A stretch of DNA of 42,578 nucleotides from Acidisoma cellulosilyticum (GTDB lineage: Bacteria; Pseudomonadota; Alphaproteobacteria; Acetobacterales; Acetobacteraceae): positions 1 through 42,578 of the forward strand of contig NZ_JAESVA010000019.1 of NCBI RefSeq assembly GCF_020621385.1, read 5' to 3'. Position 1 is the stretch's first letter. The number at the start of each line of letters is the position of its first letter. This document shows, one piece after another, positions 32,834-40,227 of the stretch. The notes beneath the pieces are model-generated. The model saw nothing but the letters and a program-made list of their open reading frames with translations, was not told the DNA's origin and made no database searches. Made by a program: the position numbers and the translations under genes.

Positions 32834-34141
32834 ATGCCAGCAACAACCAATAACTACAATTCTTCCAATAACGGCCAAAACATAACGCAGGTCGTATCGG
32901 CGATTACCTTTAATTCACCACTTACAAATAATCTTACCACAACCGCAGGGCAGGTTGCTCCGACCGTTACATTTGTCGACACAATAGCGTTAGGCAGCAT
33001 AACGTTCAATGTTACCAACAACGCGACCGCTATTGTACAAGAAGGCCTTAGTGTCGGCGGTGCATTTGTATTTAACGCTAACGGAGGGGTTATCGAGGCA
33101 TCGACAACCGCGGCCGTCGCCAGCTCGCAAGCCATAACTATCCAAAACGGCGGCACGTTCGAAGCCGACAACACTTTTTTAGGTCTGCTCGGCAACTCCA
33201 GCTATACCTTCGGTGCTGCTACAGCTGGAAAAGTTGATACGCTCGTCATCGGCTCTCCGACGTTATCAGTTCAACTTTTGAATTTTACTGCGCCCATCGT
33301 TGGTTTTGCTAGCAGTAGTGAAGTTATTGATAACGAAACAATTAACGGAGCTTCAGTACACTCGTACACCATTACGCAAGCTGGAAATGGTGTTCAAACG
33401 GTGACTTACTATAATGTAAATGGCACATCTCTCGGCTCTGAGAAATTCGCATCAGGCACTTTCACAGCCGCGTCCTTGGGCAATCACACTGTTGGACTTC
33501 CCGGCGGGCCTTTAAACCTCACGGTTGAGGCAAATGGATCTCTTTCGACCACGTTCTGTTTCTTCTCGGGAACTGGAATTCGCACTCCTGCCGGGGATCT
33601 GCCTGTAGAAGAATTGAAGATTGGCGATGTGATCGTGACTGCTCACGGTGAGGTAAAGCCGGTACGATGGATCGGTGTGAACACCGTATCGACAAGGTTT
33701 GCTGATCCGCTGCGTGTTGCCCCGATTCGTATCAAGGCTGGTGCTCTCGGAAACGATCTTCCTTACAAAGATCTTTTGGTTTCTCCGGACCATGCCATGT
33801 TTATGGATGGTTGCTTGGTTCAAGCAGGAGCCATGGTAAACGGTCTTTCGATTGTTCGCGAAACGGATATGCCATCAACCTTCAAATATTATCATATTGA
33901 GGTTGAGAATCATTGTCTGGTGCTTGCAGAAGGTGCTCCCACTGAGACTTTTGTAGACAATGTTGATCGCATGGGTTTTGACAACTGGGATGAATACGAG
34001 GCTCTCGGAATTAAGGAGTCTATCCCAGAGATGGACTATCCGCGAGCCCAGTCCGCTCGTCAAATTCCGTCACAAATCCGCATGAAGATTTCTGAAACAG
34101 CCGTTCGTCTCTTTGGAGAAAGAGTGTCTATCGCTGCTTAG
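32834..34141 (+). CDS. Secreted-type protein with C-terminal Hint_2 domain
   Basis: The start ATG 32834 has AGGGA 6 bases upstream. The 435-residue protein has a threonine/asparagine-rich N-terminal part (1-240) with beta-strand-like repeats (SITFNVTNNATAIVQEGLSV, AVASSQAITIQNGGTFEADN). From Cys242 it is a Hint_2 domain: CFFSGTGIRTPAGDLPVEEL, then GDVIVTAHGEVKPVRWIGVN and LLVSPDHAMFMDGCLVQAGA. Hint domains cleave the peptide bond before their first cysteine. The short tail after about residue 385 is not a usual second domain. Such proteins are frequent in Acetobacteraceae. No Sec signal is obvious. It has a lower GC content than its neighbours, which suggests transfer. Confidence 0.9.
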   Translation: MPATTNNYNSSNNGQNITQVVSAITFNSPLTNNLTTTAGQVAPTVTFVDTIALGSITFNVTNNATAIVQEGLSVGGAFVFNANGGVIEASTTAAVASSQAITIQNGGTFEADNTFLGLLGNSSYTFGAATAGKVDTLVIGSPTLSVQLLNFTAPIVGFASSSEVIDNETINGASVHSYTITQAGNGVQTVTYYNVNGTSLGSEKFASGTFTAASLGNHTVGLPGGPLNLTVEANGSLSTTFCFFSGTGIRTPAGDLPVEELKIGDVIVTAHGEVKPVRWIGVNTVSTRFADPLRVAPIRIKAGALGNDLPYKDLLVSPDHAMFMDGCLVQAGAMVNGLSIVRETDMPSTFKYYHIEVENHCLVLAEGAPTETFVDNVDRMGFDNWDEYEALGIKESIPEMDYPRAQSARQIPSQIRMKISETAVRLFGERVSIAA

Positions 34142-34158
34142 TAGATCGAGATAGGATT

Positions 34159-34206
34159 AGAGGAAGCCTGCGCTAAGATCTCAAACGCGCGGCTTCCTCT
34201 TGTCTT
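34159..34206 (+). terminator. Intrinsic terminator of the Hint gene
   Basis: AGAGGAAGCC (34159-34168) and GGCTTCCTCT (34191-34200) form a perfect 10-bp stem 18 bases after the stop. TGTCTTT follows, a modest T-rich tail. It also separates the gene from the convergent OrfA-MarR gene. Confidence 0.72.
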
Positions 34207-34350
34207 TACCCAAAAAATAATCCTCGGATCGGTAGTTAATATGCTCGGTTTGTCCGAGTATATTTTATTAATTTTTCTAACACACACACCTACTTTCCTA
34301 CAGAGCGGCTAATATTCCGGCTTGGTATTCGAGAGTGCCTGTGACGTGCA

Positions 34351-35043
34351 TCATGAGTCATCCGCAAGAAATGATGTAGCTGATCGTGTGGCGATTACCA
34401 CAACACTTCGGCCGTCAAACGGATCACTAAGTCTTTGAACATATCCCGCCTGTTCAAGACGGTCGACAGCGCGAGTGACTGAAGCCCTCGGAATTTCCAA
34501 GTTCGAGGCCATGGCACGAACTGTTTGACCCAACTCAGCTTGCAAGCAAAGTGCTAGCACTGCCAATTGGCGTAAACTGAGATCATGATTGTCGTTTTGT
34601 GATAAAATAATGATTTGTTCTCCTAAGGAAGAACGCCGTTCTGTAGAACCGGAATTTTTTTTATTTTCGGCCAATTGAAATGCTTTCTTAAGGGCCTCTA
34701 CCTCCAGCGTTTTTTTTCCAAGAATTCCATGAAGCTCACGAATTTGCTTCCGCAACGCATGGTGTTCTAAAGCTGGAACTATGGCCTCTCCCAAATTCGT
34801 TTCCGATAGGGTGCCTGCATCAGCTAGGCGCCGCCAGGTGAAAATCTGATTTGGATTAACCCGATATTGCCTGGCGATAAGGCTGACGGAGGCGCCAGGC
34901 GCATAAGTCTCATTGACCATTCGTATCTTCTCATCAAGCGACCACTGCCGGCGGCGCTGCGTGGAGGTGATGGTCTTTTTTTTATGCGCGGTATCATTCA
35001 TAGTCGCGACTGCTGCCCGTCTTTTGTGGACTAGTAAGGTCAT
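34351..35043 (-). CDS. Fusion of an IS3 OrfA-type HTH with a MarR-like winged helix
   Basis: This 230-residue protein has two DNA-binding parts. Residues about 28-125 match an IS2-group OrfA: QRRRQWSLDEKIRMVNETYA, VSLIARQYRVNPNQIFTWRR and the zipper QIRELHGILGKKTLEVEALK. Residues about 150-228 look like a MarR winged helix: LSLRQLAVLALCLQAELGQT, then RASVTRAVDRLEQAGYVQRL and SDPFDGRSVVV. The join is in frame and no orfB follows. ATG 35001 (MNDTAH) is an alternative start. TTTGGTCAG and TTGGCC repeats lie directly upstream. A domesticated transposase subunit acting as a regulator is the most likely reading. Confidence 0.78.
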   Translation of the reverse strand: MTLLVHKRRAAVATMNDTAHKKKTITSTQRRRQWSLDEKIRMVNETYAPGASVSLIARQYRVNPNQIFTWRRLADAGTLSETNLGEAIVPALEHHALRKQIRELHGILGKKTLEVEALKKAFQLAENKKNSGSTERRSSLGEQIIILSQNDNHDLSLRQLAVLALCLQAELGQTVRAMASNLEIPRASVTRAVDRLEQAGYVQRLSDPFDGRSVVVIATRSATSFLADDS

Positions 35044-35044
35044 C

Positions 35045-35104
35045 TTTGGTCAGAGAAAATATCTGAGGTTGGCCAAAATATGACAACTTTTGGTCAGCCT
35101 TGGC
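35045..35104. promoter_or_regulatory. TTTGGTCAG and TTGGCC repeats upstream of the OrfA-MarR gene
   Basis: TTTGGTCAG occurs at 35045-35053 and 35089-35097. TTGGCC occurs at about 35070-35075 and 35100-35105. All lie within 60 bases directly upstream of the gene. They could be its own operator sites. They end just before the IS3 element at 35125. Confidence 0.42.
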
Positions 35105-35124
35105 CAGTAGCGCTTTTCCGGTAG

Positions 35125-35813
35125 TGAACTGCGCCGAGTTTCCCGGAGGCTCCAACTTCCTAGTAGAGTGGAGCCATGACGAGCAAGACGACGAACAAAT
35201 TTAGCCCTGAGCTCCGTACCCGAGCGGTACGGATGGCTTTGGAACATGAGGGGAAACACCCGTCGCGATGGGCGGCCGCGACGTCGATTGCCGGGAAGAT
35301 TGGCTGTTCGACCCACACGCTCATGGACTGGGTGAAGAAGGCGGATATTGAGTCCGCTCGAACCTCGGGGGTTCCTTCCGAGGTGGCGGAACGGATGAAG
35401 GCTCTTGAACGGGAAGTTCGGGAATTGCGACAGGCCAATGAGATCCTGCGCAAGGCGTCGGCTTATCGTGGGTCGCAATACGTGTCTATTCGCTACACTG
35501 AACGCCTAGCAGAGGTCGGGATCGAACCATCAGTCGGAAGCGTTGGTGATTCCTATGACAATGCCCTCGCCGAAACCATCAACGGCCTGTTCAAGGCTGA
35601 GGTGATCCATCGCAGGGGCCATGGCGCCACACAGAGGCTGTAGAATTTGCCACCCTCGAATGGGTGGACTGGTTCAATCATCGCCGCATCCTTGAGCCCA
35701 TCGGCAATATCCCGCCTGCCGAGGCCGAAGCACGCCACTATGCAGCCCTGGACCAGATGCCCTTGGCCGCATAACTTAAATCAAATGGCCTCCGGGAAAC
35801 TCGGCGCGGTTCA
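35125..35813 (+). mobile_element. IS3-family deletion derivative with matching ends
   Basis: The left end TGAACTGCGCCGAGTTTCCC (35125 on) and the inverse of the right end TGAACCGCGCCGAGTTTCCC (ending 35813) match over about 26 bp with one difference. The 689-bp element has lost about 500-600 bp of the usual orfAB region. Intact ends mean it could still be moved by a transposase from a full copy elsewhere. No clear target duplication is visible. Confidence 0.86.
35176..35774 (+). pseudogene. IS3-family OrfA joined to the end of OrfB
   Basis: The frame from ATG 35176 gives the OrfA helix-turn-helix ([40 protein letters not shown]) and the zipper [20 protein letters not shown]. At about residue 97 it jumps in frame to the C-terminal part of Orf[21 protein letters not shown], then [20 protein letters not shown] with the catalytic E. 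A further base is missing near 35623, so the frame ends at 35643 while the expected end (EWVDWFNHRRILEPIGN) lies in another frame to TAA 35772-35774. The catalytic D residues are mostly absent. Confidence 0.85.
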
Positions 35814-35911
35814 GTTAGGAGTAATCTCGGTTCTGAGACTGGTTCGTAACTGGTGCTCGCCACCTGAGACACGTTCGGATGACGATCGTCTGTCCGATGG
35901 ACAGGAAATCG

Positions 35912-35943
35912 ATTGCCAACAATTGCCAACAATTGCCAACAAT
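35912..35943. repeat. Three tandem copies of a 10-bp repeat
   Basis: ATTGCCAACA occurs three times head to tail (35912-35941), followed by AATTCC. It lies 100-135 bases before the likely start of the TPR-glycosyltransferase gene. Ten-base spacing places copies on the same face of DNA, so an operator or a slipped-strand phase-variable spacer is possible. Confidence 0.7.
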
Positions 35944-36045
35944 TCCTATAAGTAGCCGTATGGGATGGCCCGTTGCCTCGCAAGCTCGTTGTGTGGAGGT
36001 GACGGGATATCGCCGGTTCACCATCGATTGGGCTTTGGCGCTGAC

Positions 36046-38679
36046 ATGCTTCAGGCACTGCGTTTGTTTCAGGTTCAGGGAAAGATCGAAGCGGCGGAAA
36101 GAAATTTCACCCGCATGCTGGCGGCAACTCCGCACCACATCCATGCCCGCCTCGGTGTGGGATATTGTGCCTGGCTGACGGGCGACAATGCCCGGGCGGC
36201 GATTGCTTTTGAGGAAGCCATTGCGCTTGACCAGGCAGACGAGGACGCGGCGATAGATTGCGCCATCGCGCTGACCCATATTGGTCGCTATCCGGCCGCT
36301 GACGCTTTTCTGGCAGGCAAACCAGAGACGCCGTCTGTGTTAGCCGCGCGCGGCAATTTGGCCGCACAGCATGGAAAATTGGATGGCGCTGTGGAGTTCT
36401 ATCGTGCCGCATTGGCGGCGGAGAAGACGCCGAGCGTGGCTGCCTTCCACAGGCTGATCACGTTGTATCGCCGCTTGGGCCGTTTCGATGAGGCTCTGGA
36501 GGTCTTGGCTGAGCTTGCGGTGCAAGGGCATGAGAAAGCTGCCACGGTCGCCCATACGCGCGGCGTGGTCCTTCTGGCCCAGGGGCAGCGTGATGAGGCA
36601 ATTGCCGCTTTTCGGGCAGGGCTGATGGCGGAACCAACCTCGGAACTCTGCATATTGGCGTTAGCGCGCGAATATCGAGGCATTGCCCGCAATAAGGAAG
36701 CAGACGCGCTTCTGGCCGGCTGTCGAGAGACGGTGGCGGTGCTCTTGGAGCGTAGCGACCTTGCGCTCGCGCTGCGGGACCCAGAGGCGGCAAGGCTGCA
36801 CGCAGAAGCTGCCGATCGCTTGCAGCCGAAACGGCCGGACGCCTTAATGCGGCTTCTCCGTATCGAAATCGATCAGGAGAATTATGCGGCTGCTCGCACG
36901 GCAGCCGAACGTATTCTCGACAAAGGAGGGGAATTTCGTCTTCAATACCTGCGCGCCATGGCGGATGTCGCGAGAGCAGAGGAAGACGACCTCGCAGTTA
37001 AGATGCTGATGACGCAGTTGGTCGCACTGCAGCCTAAGGACGCTCACGCGCGGTTGGATCTGGCGCGCGCCTTGCGCAAACTGGGTGAGGGCGTTGAAGC
37101 TGCGGTTGAGGTCGCGCATGCATTGGATAGCGATCCCCAATCTACCGTGGCGCTCGATCAAATGGGCGAGCAGGCACTAAGGGATCGGGACTATCCGGCC
37201 GCCCGGCACTTCTTCCGTCGCGTTCTGGAGATAGCACCGGAACATGTCCACCATCATCTGCGTTTGGTTCGGCTGCTGCAGACCATGGATAGCGACGAGC
37301 AGAATGAGGTGATGGCAGCCTGTGTCGCTCGGTTCGGCGCGATCGTCGAAGTTAGGAGCGAGCAGATCCGCCACCTTCGCGATGCGGGCCAGCTCGGGGA
37401 GGCGCTGATCGCGGCGGAGGCGGCGATCGCTGCCTATCCTGCGTCCTTCATCCTGTGGAGCGATGTATTCAGCCTTACCTTGCAGATACGCTCAGCGGCC
37501 GAGGCCGAGCGAGTCCTTATGAGCATGCCCGCGCAGAACCGCCGAGACGAGCTGATCGTCACCATGCACCGCGCCATGCTCGCCATCCGTAGGCGGCGAC
37601 ATGATGAGGCAAGGCGTATCCTGGAAGGTGCGCTGAAACGGGACCCGCACAATCGCAGCACCATCCTTACGCTCTTCCTGCTGAGCCAGTGGCGCAATGA
37701 TCTGGCTGACGCAAAGCGGCATCACCTGCATCTGGCGCAGCTCTCGGTGCCGGAGCGCCTTATGGCTGGCGAGACGACGAATGCCTCGCAATCCCATACG
37801 GGTCAGTTGATCAATGACATGATGCTGGACCCGGAAGCGATGGAAGGTCTGGAATTGGCGCGGAGCGGCACCAGTCGCGGCCAGCTTCGCCGCCTGATGC
37901 AGCTTGTGCGTGAACGACCAGATCATATCCCGACGGCCCAGGCGGTTGTAGTCACATTGGCGGAGGCCGGCCGTTTCACCAGGCCCCCGATGGTGGCCAT
38001 GGCATCGGAGACGAATGTCCACATCCCAAAACGGGTCGCCCAGTATTGGGACGCGGCGGAGTTGCCCCGCGACCTGCGCGCTTATTCAGAGAGCTGGCAG
38101 CAGATTAATCCCGGTTTTGAATATCGGTTGTTCAATGACGCCACGGCTCGCGCCTATTTGGAGGCGCGGCTGCCACCACCCGTTCTGTATGCCTACATTC
38201 GTGCCAGGGACCCGACAACGCGGGCAGACCTATTCCGTCTAGCAGTACTGGCACTCGATGGCGGTGTCTGGTCGGATATGGACGACCGTTGCCAAAAGCC
38301 CATCGGCCAGCTGTTCCGGACCAGCGACCGTGCTGTGTTCTGGCAGGAGAGAAGTGGCTATATATGCAACAATTTTATGGCTGTTGTGCCAGACCACTCG
38401 ATTATGCGCCGTGCACTGGTAACGGCGGTGACCGCAATCAATCGCGGAGATCACGACAAAGTTTGGATGCTGACTGGCCCCGGTCTGATCACTCGCTGCT
38501 TCGCGCAGGACATAGCTGCTGCGGGTGCGCAGTGGTCAGCCTGGCTGGAGCAAGTCAATGTCATCAGCGAATTCGACCTATGCCCGGTGGTCGCGATTCA
38601 TTGTTCGGCGGTCTACAAACGGCAGGGACGCCATTGGCACAAGGAAGCCTTCCAGCGCCTGAAGGCAAAGCGCGCATAA
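36046..38679 (+). CDS. TPR protein with C-terminal GT32-type glycosyltransferase domain
   Basis: I prefer ATG 36046, which gives MLQALRLFQVQGKIEAAERN and opens the first repeat; 35965 would add an unrelated 27 residues. The protein has about 877 residues. Residues 1-600 are tetratricopeptide repeats with their usual A/G/Y pattern. The end is a sugar transferase with DxD: IPKRVAQYWDAAELPRDLRA, TRADLFRLAVLALDGGVWSD and the DMD motif at 744-746, then CQKPIGQLF. This matches Gly_transf_sug (GT32). TPR plus transferase fusions often glycosylate proteins. It is the only sugar enzyme beside the Hint gene. Confidence 0.86.
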   Translation: MLQALRLFQVQGKIEAAERNFTRMLAATPHHIHARLGVGYCAWLTGDNARAAIAFEEAIALDQADEDAAIDCAIALTHIGRYPAADAFLAGKPETPSVLAARGNLAAQHGKLDGAVEFYRAALAAEKTPSVAAFHRLITLYRRLGRFDEALEVLAELAVQGHEKAATVAHTRGVVLLAQGQRDEAIAAFRAGLMAEPTSELCILALAREYRGIARNKEADALLAGCRETVAVLLERSDLALALRDPEAARLHAEAADRLQPKRPDALMRLLRIEIDQENYAAARTAAERILDKGGEFRLQYLRAMADVARAEEDDLAVKMLMTQLVALQPKDAHARLDLARALRKLGEGVEAAVEVAHALDSDPQSTVALDQMGEQALRDRDYPAARHFFRRVLEIAPEHVHHHLRLVRLLQTMDSDEQNEVMAACVARFGAIVEVRSEQIRHLRDAGQLGEALIAAEAAIAAYPASFILWSDVFSLTLQIRSAAEAERVLMSMPAQNRRDELIVTMHRAMLAIRRRRHDEARRILEGALKRDPHNRSTILTLFLLSQWRNDLADAKRHHLHLAQLSVPERLMAGETTNASQSHTGQLINDMMLDPEAMEGLELARSGTSRGQLRRLMQLVRERPDHIPTAQAVVVTLAEAGRFTRPPMVAMASETNVHIPKRVAQYWDAAELPRDLRAYSESWQQINPGFEYRLFNDATARAYLEARLPPPVLYAYIRARDPTTRADLFRLAVLALDGGVWSDMDDRCQKPIGQLFRTSDRAVFWQERSGYICNNFMAVVPDHSIMRRALVTAVTAINRGDHDKVWMLTGPGLITRCFAQDIAAAGAQWSAWLEQVNVISEFDLCPVVAIHCSAVYKRQGRHWHKEAFQRLKAKRA

Positions 38680-38692
38680 AAATTAAATTCTA

Positions 38693-39005
38693 GGCTCTGG
38701 TGCAAATTGGGAGGTCGGTTGAATAGAATAACGATGTGGTCGTAGTTGCTCAAGCTGAAAGCACTGCGTTCCAGATAGCGGGCGTGGTTGTGCCTTCGAT
38801 GCGCAATTTTCCGAGGTTGAATTGTCCTTTGTATATGCGGCGCATCAATTTAATTCCGGCAAGTATAATCGAGGCTGTCTTGAAGCGCCTGAAGCCGAGC
38901 ATCGGCCCTGTCCGGGCCTTCACCCCACGATGATCCTGCTCAATCAAATTGTTCAAATATTTTGATGACTGCAGCTTCGTGTCGGCCGGCAATAATGAGA
39001 CCTGT
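38693..39005 (-). mobile_element. IS6-family fragment
   Basis: GGCTCTGGTGCAAA at 38693, 14 bases after the glycosyltransferase stop, is a typical IS6-type terminal repeat. It is followed on the minus strand by the C-terminal part of an IS6 transposase. The other end and the rest of the element are missing; homology ends around 39005. Confidence 0.72.
38750..38992 (-). pseudogene. IS6-family transposase, C-terminal part
   Basis: Eighty codons read LPADTKLQSSKYLNNLIEQD, then HRGVKARTGPMLGFRRFKTA and RIYKGQFNLGKLRIEGTTTP. This is the end of an IS6 (IS26/IS240-like) transposase, with the final catalytic glutamate region EQDHRG. The DNA-binding N-terminus and the first two catalytic aspartates are absent. 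It cannot function. Confidence 0.78.
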
Positions 39006-39337
39006 GCGCGGACTAAATTTTGATAACACGACGATATAAAATGTGCAGTGAGCCGTGTATCGAGAGAGGGATACGCGATCCTTCATCTCTCGACTGATGG
39101 CCATCCACATGCTCGGACATCTCATTTGGTTTGTGGCTTCAATGTAAGCATGCGCCGTAGGCCGCATGAGGTTGCCGGGGATCACTGATCTGGCTGATTT
39201 ATCTTGAGTGGACGGCCGAACTGTTAGGCTGCTGTCCGGGCGACTGTCGCTGGCGCAGGCTTCCAGTTCCACGGGTGTTGATTTCCGCGGAGATCTGGGC
39301 TCTTCCGCATAAAGCGTGCAAAAGCCCGCACTCGAAT
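39006..39337. other. Unassigned sequence before the IS66 element
   Basis: No gene is recognised. The minus-strand frame 38940-39272 overlaps the IS6 fragment in another frame and has no family features. At 39273-39319 lies one arm of a perfect 47-bp inverted repeat, and 39330-39337 is the IS66 target duplication. Confidence 0.45.
39273..39319 (+). repeat. 47-bp repeat, arm 1 (inverse of 42279-42325)
   Basis: The 47 bases starting GGGTGTTGATTTCCGCGG and ending CATAAAGCGTGC are identical, in inverse orientation, to 42279-42325. In the second arm this sequence encodes the end of an IS3-family OrfA (HMGVDFRGDLGSSA). Arm 1 lies 18 bases from the IS66 left end. Confidence 0.9.
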
Positions 39338-39426
39338 GTGAGCGTCCGGTGAGCCAATTTTGTCTGGGTGCGAAAGTAGCACAAGTTACGTCACAGATGA
39401 TTCATTTGTGACGTAACAAGGTATGA

Positions 39427-39813
39427 ATGGCCAAGGTTGAAATCCTGACGGGTGTCGAGCGACAGCGTCGGTGGTCTACAGAGCAGAAGCTTCTCATATT
39501 GCAAGAGGCGTTCGGCGTAGATGGCACCGTTACGGATGTCGCTCGGCGGCACGACGTACTTCCGCAACAGATATATGCTTGGCGGAAGAAGTTCTCACCC
39601 CCAAAATTGAACGCTCCCGAGATCGCATTATTCATCCCCGTTTCGCTTATCGGCGGATCGGAGAGGTCAGGCGACAGTTCCAAGCGGAGCTGCGTTCGGT
39701 TGAAATGCAAAGACGTTGAAATTCTCCTGAAGAATGGACGCTTACTGAGAATTGCAGCGGAAATCGATCTCGAGGTGCTGTCGTCGCTGGTTGCTTGTGT
39801 GGAGGCAGCATGA
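39427..39813 (+). CDS. tnpA: IS66 TnpA (accessory protein with HTH)
   Basis: This 128-residue protein has a helix-turn-helix at the start: RQRRWSTEQKLLILQEAFGV and VTDVARRHDVLPQQIYAWRK. It is a transposase-type HTH_Tnp_1 domain that probably binds the ends. The second half (LKCKDVEILLKNGRLLRIAA) is the region common to IS66 TnpA. Its stop overlaps the tnpB start as ATGA. The protein is required together with TnpB and TnpC in IS66 transposition. Confidence 0.9.
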   Translation: MAKVEILTGVERQRRWSTEQKLLILQEAFGVDGTVTDVARRHDVLPQQIYAWRKKFSPPKLNAPEIALFIPVSLIGGSERSGDSSKRSCVRLKCKDVEILLKNGRLLRIAAEIDLEVLSSLVACVEAA

Positions 39814-40157
39814 TCGGACTTTCTGGGAATGTGCCGGTTTATCTAGCCTGCGGCGTGACCGACATGCGGCGCGGTATCGATGGGCTTTCCGCCATCGTCA
39901 AGGCGGTGATGAAGGAGGTGCCGGGATCTGGTGCTGTCTTCGGCTTCCGTGGGAGACGCGCTGATCGGATCAAGTTACTGTGGTGGGATGGCCAAGGCTT
40001 CTGCCTGTTCTACAAGGTTCTTGAGCGAGGGTATTTTCCTTGGCCGACGGCCAAAGATGGCGTTGCACATCTGACGCAGGCTCAGATGTCCATGCTTGTT
40101 GAAGGAATTGATTGGCGTCGACCGGCATGGACGTCCGCACCAGAGCGAGCCGGATAA
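39810..40157 (+). CDS. tnpB: IS66 TnpB (Orf2 family)
   Basis: This 115-residue protein has the strongly conserved IS66 Orf2 pattern: LACGVTDMRRGIDGLSAIVK, FGFRGRRADRIKLLWWDGQG and FCLFYKVLERGYFPWP, ending near QMSMLVEGIDWRRP. ATG 39810 overlaps the tnpA stop. The protein is needed for transposition, though its biochemical role is not known. The gene is intact. Confidence 0.96.
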   Translation: MIGLSGNVPVYLACGVTDMRRGIDGLSAIVKAVMKEVPGSGAVFGFRGRRADRIKLLWWDGQGFCLFYKVLERGYFPWPTAKDGVAHLTQAQMSMLVEGIDWRRPAWTSAPERAG

Positions 40158-40227
40158 AGGCCGCCTTTGTAGGGAAATCCGCGCAAAATACTGGTACTCC
40201 GGGCGCAAATCGGATAGGTTTGCGTTG

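Noticed and set aside
35965-36045. Upstream start for the TPR-glycosyltransferase
   Set aside because: The added 27 residues do not fit a TPR, and there is no good ribosome-binding site; not excluded with certainty.
40096-40227. N-terminal extension of the tnpC frame
   Set aside because: It overlaps the end of tnpB and lacks IS66 TnpC features; the family-typical start is at 40228.
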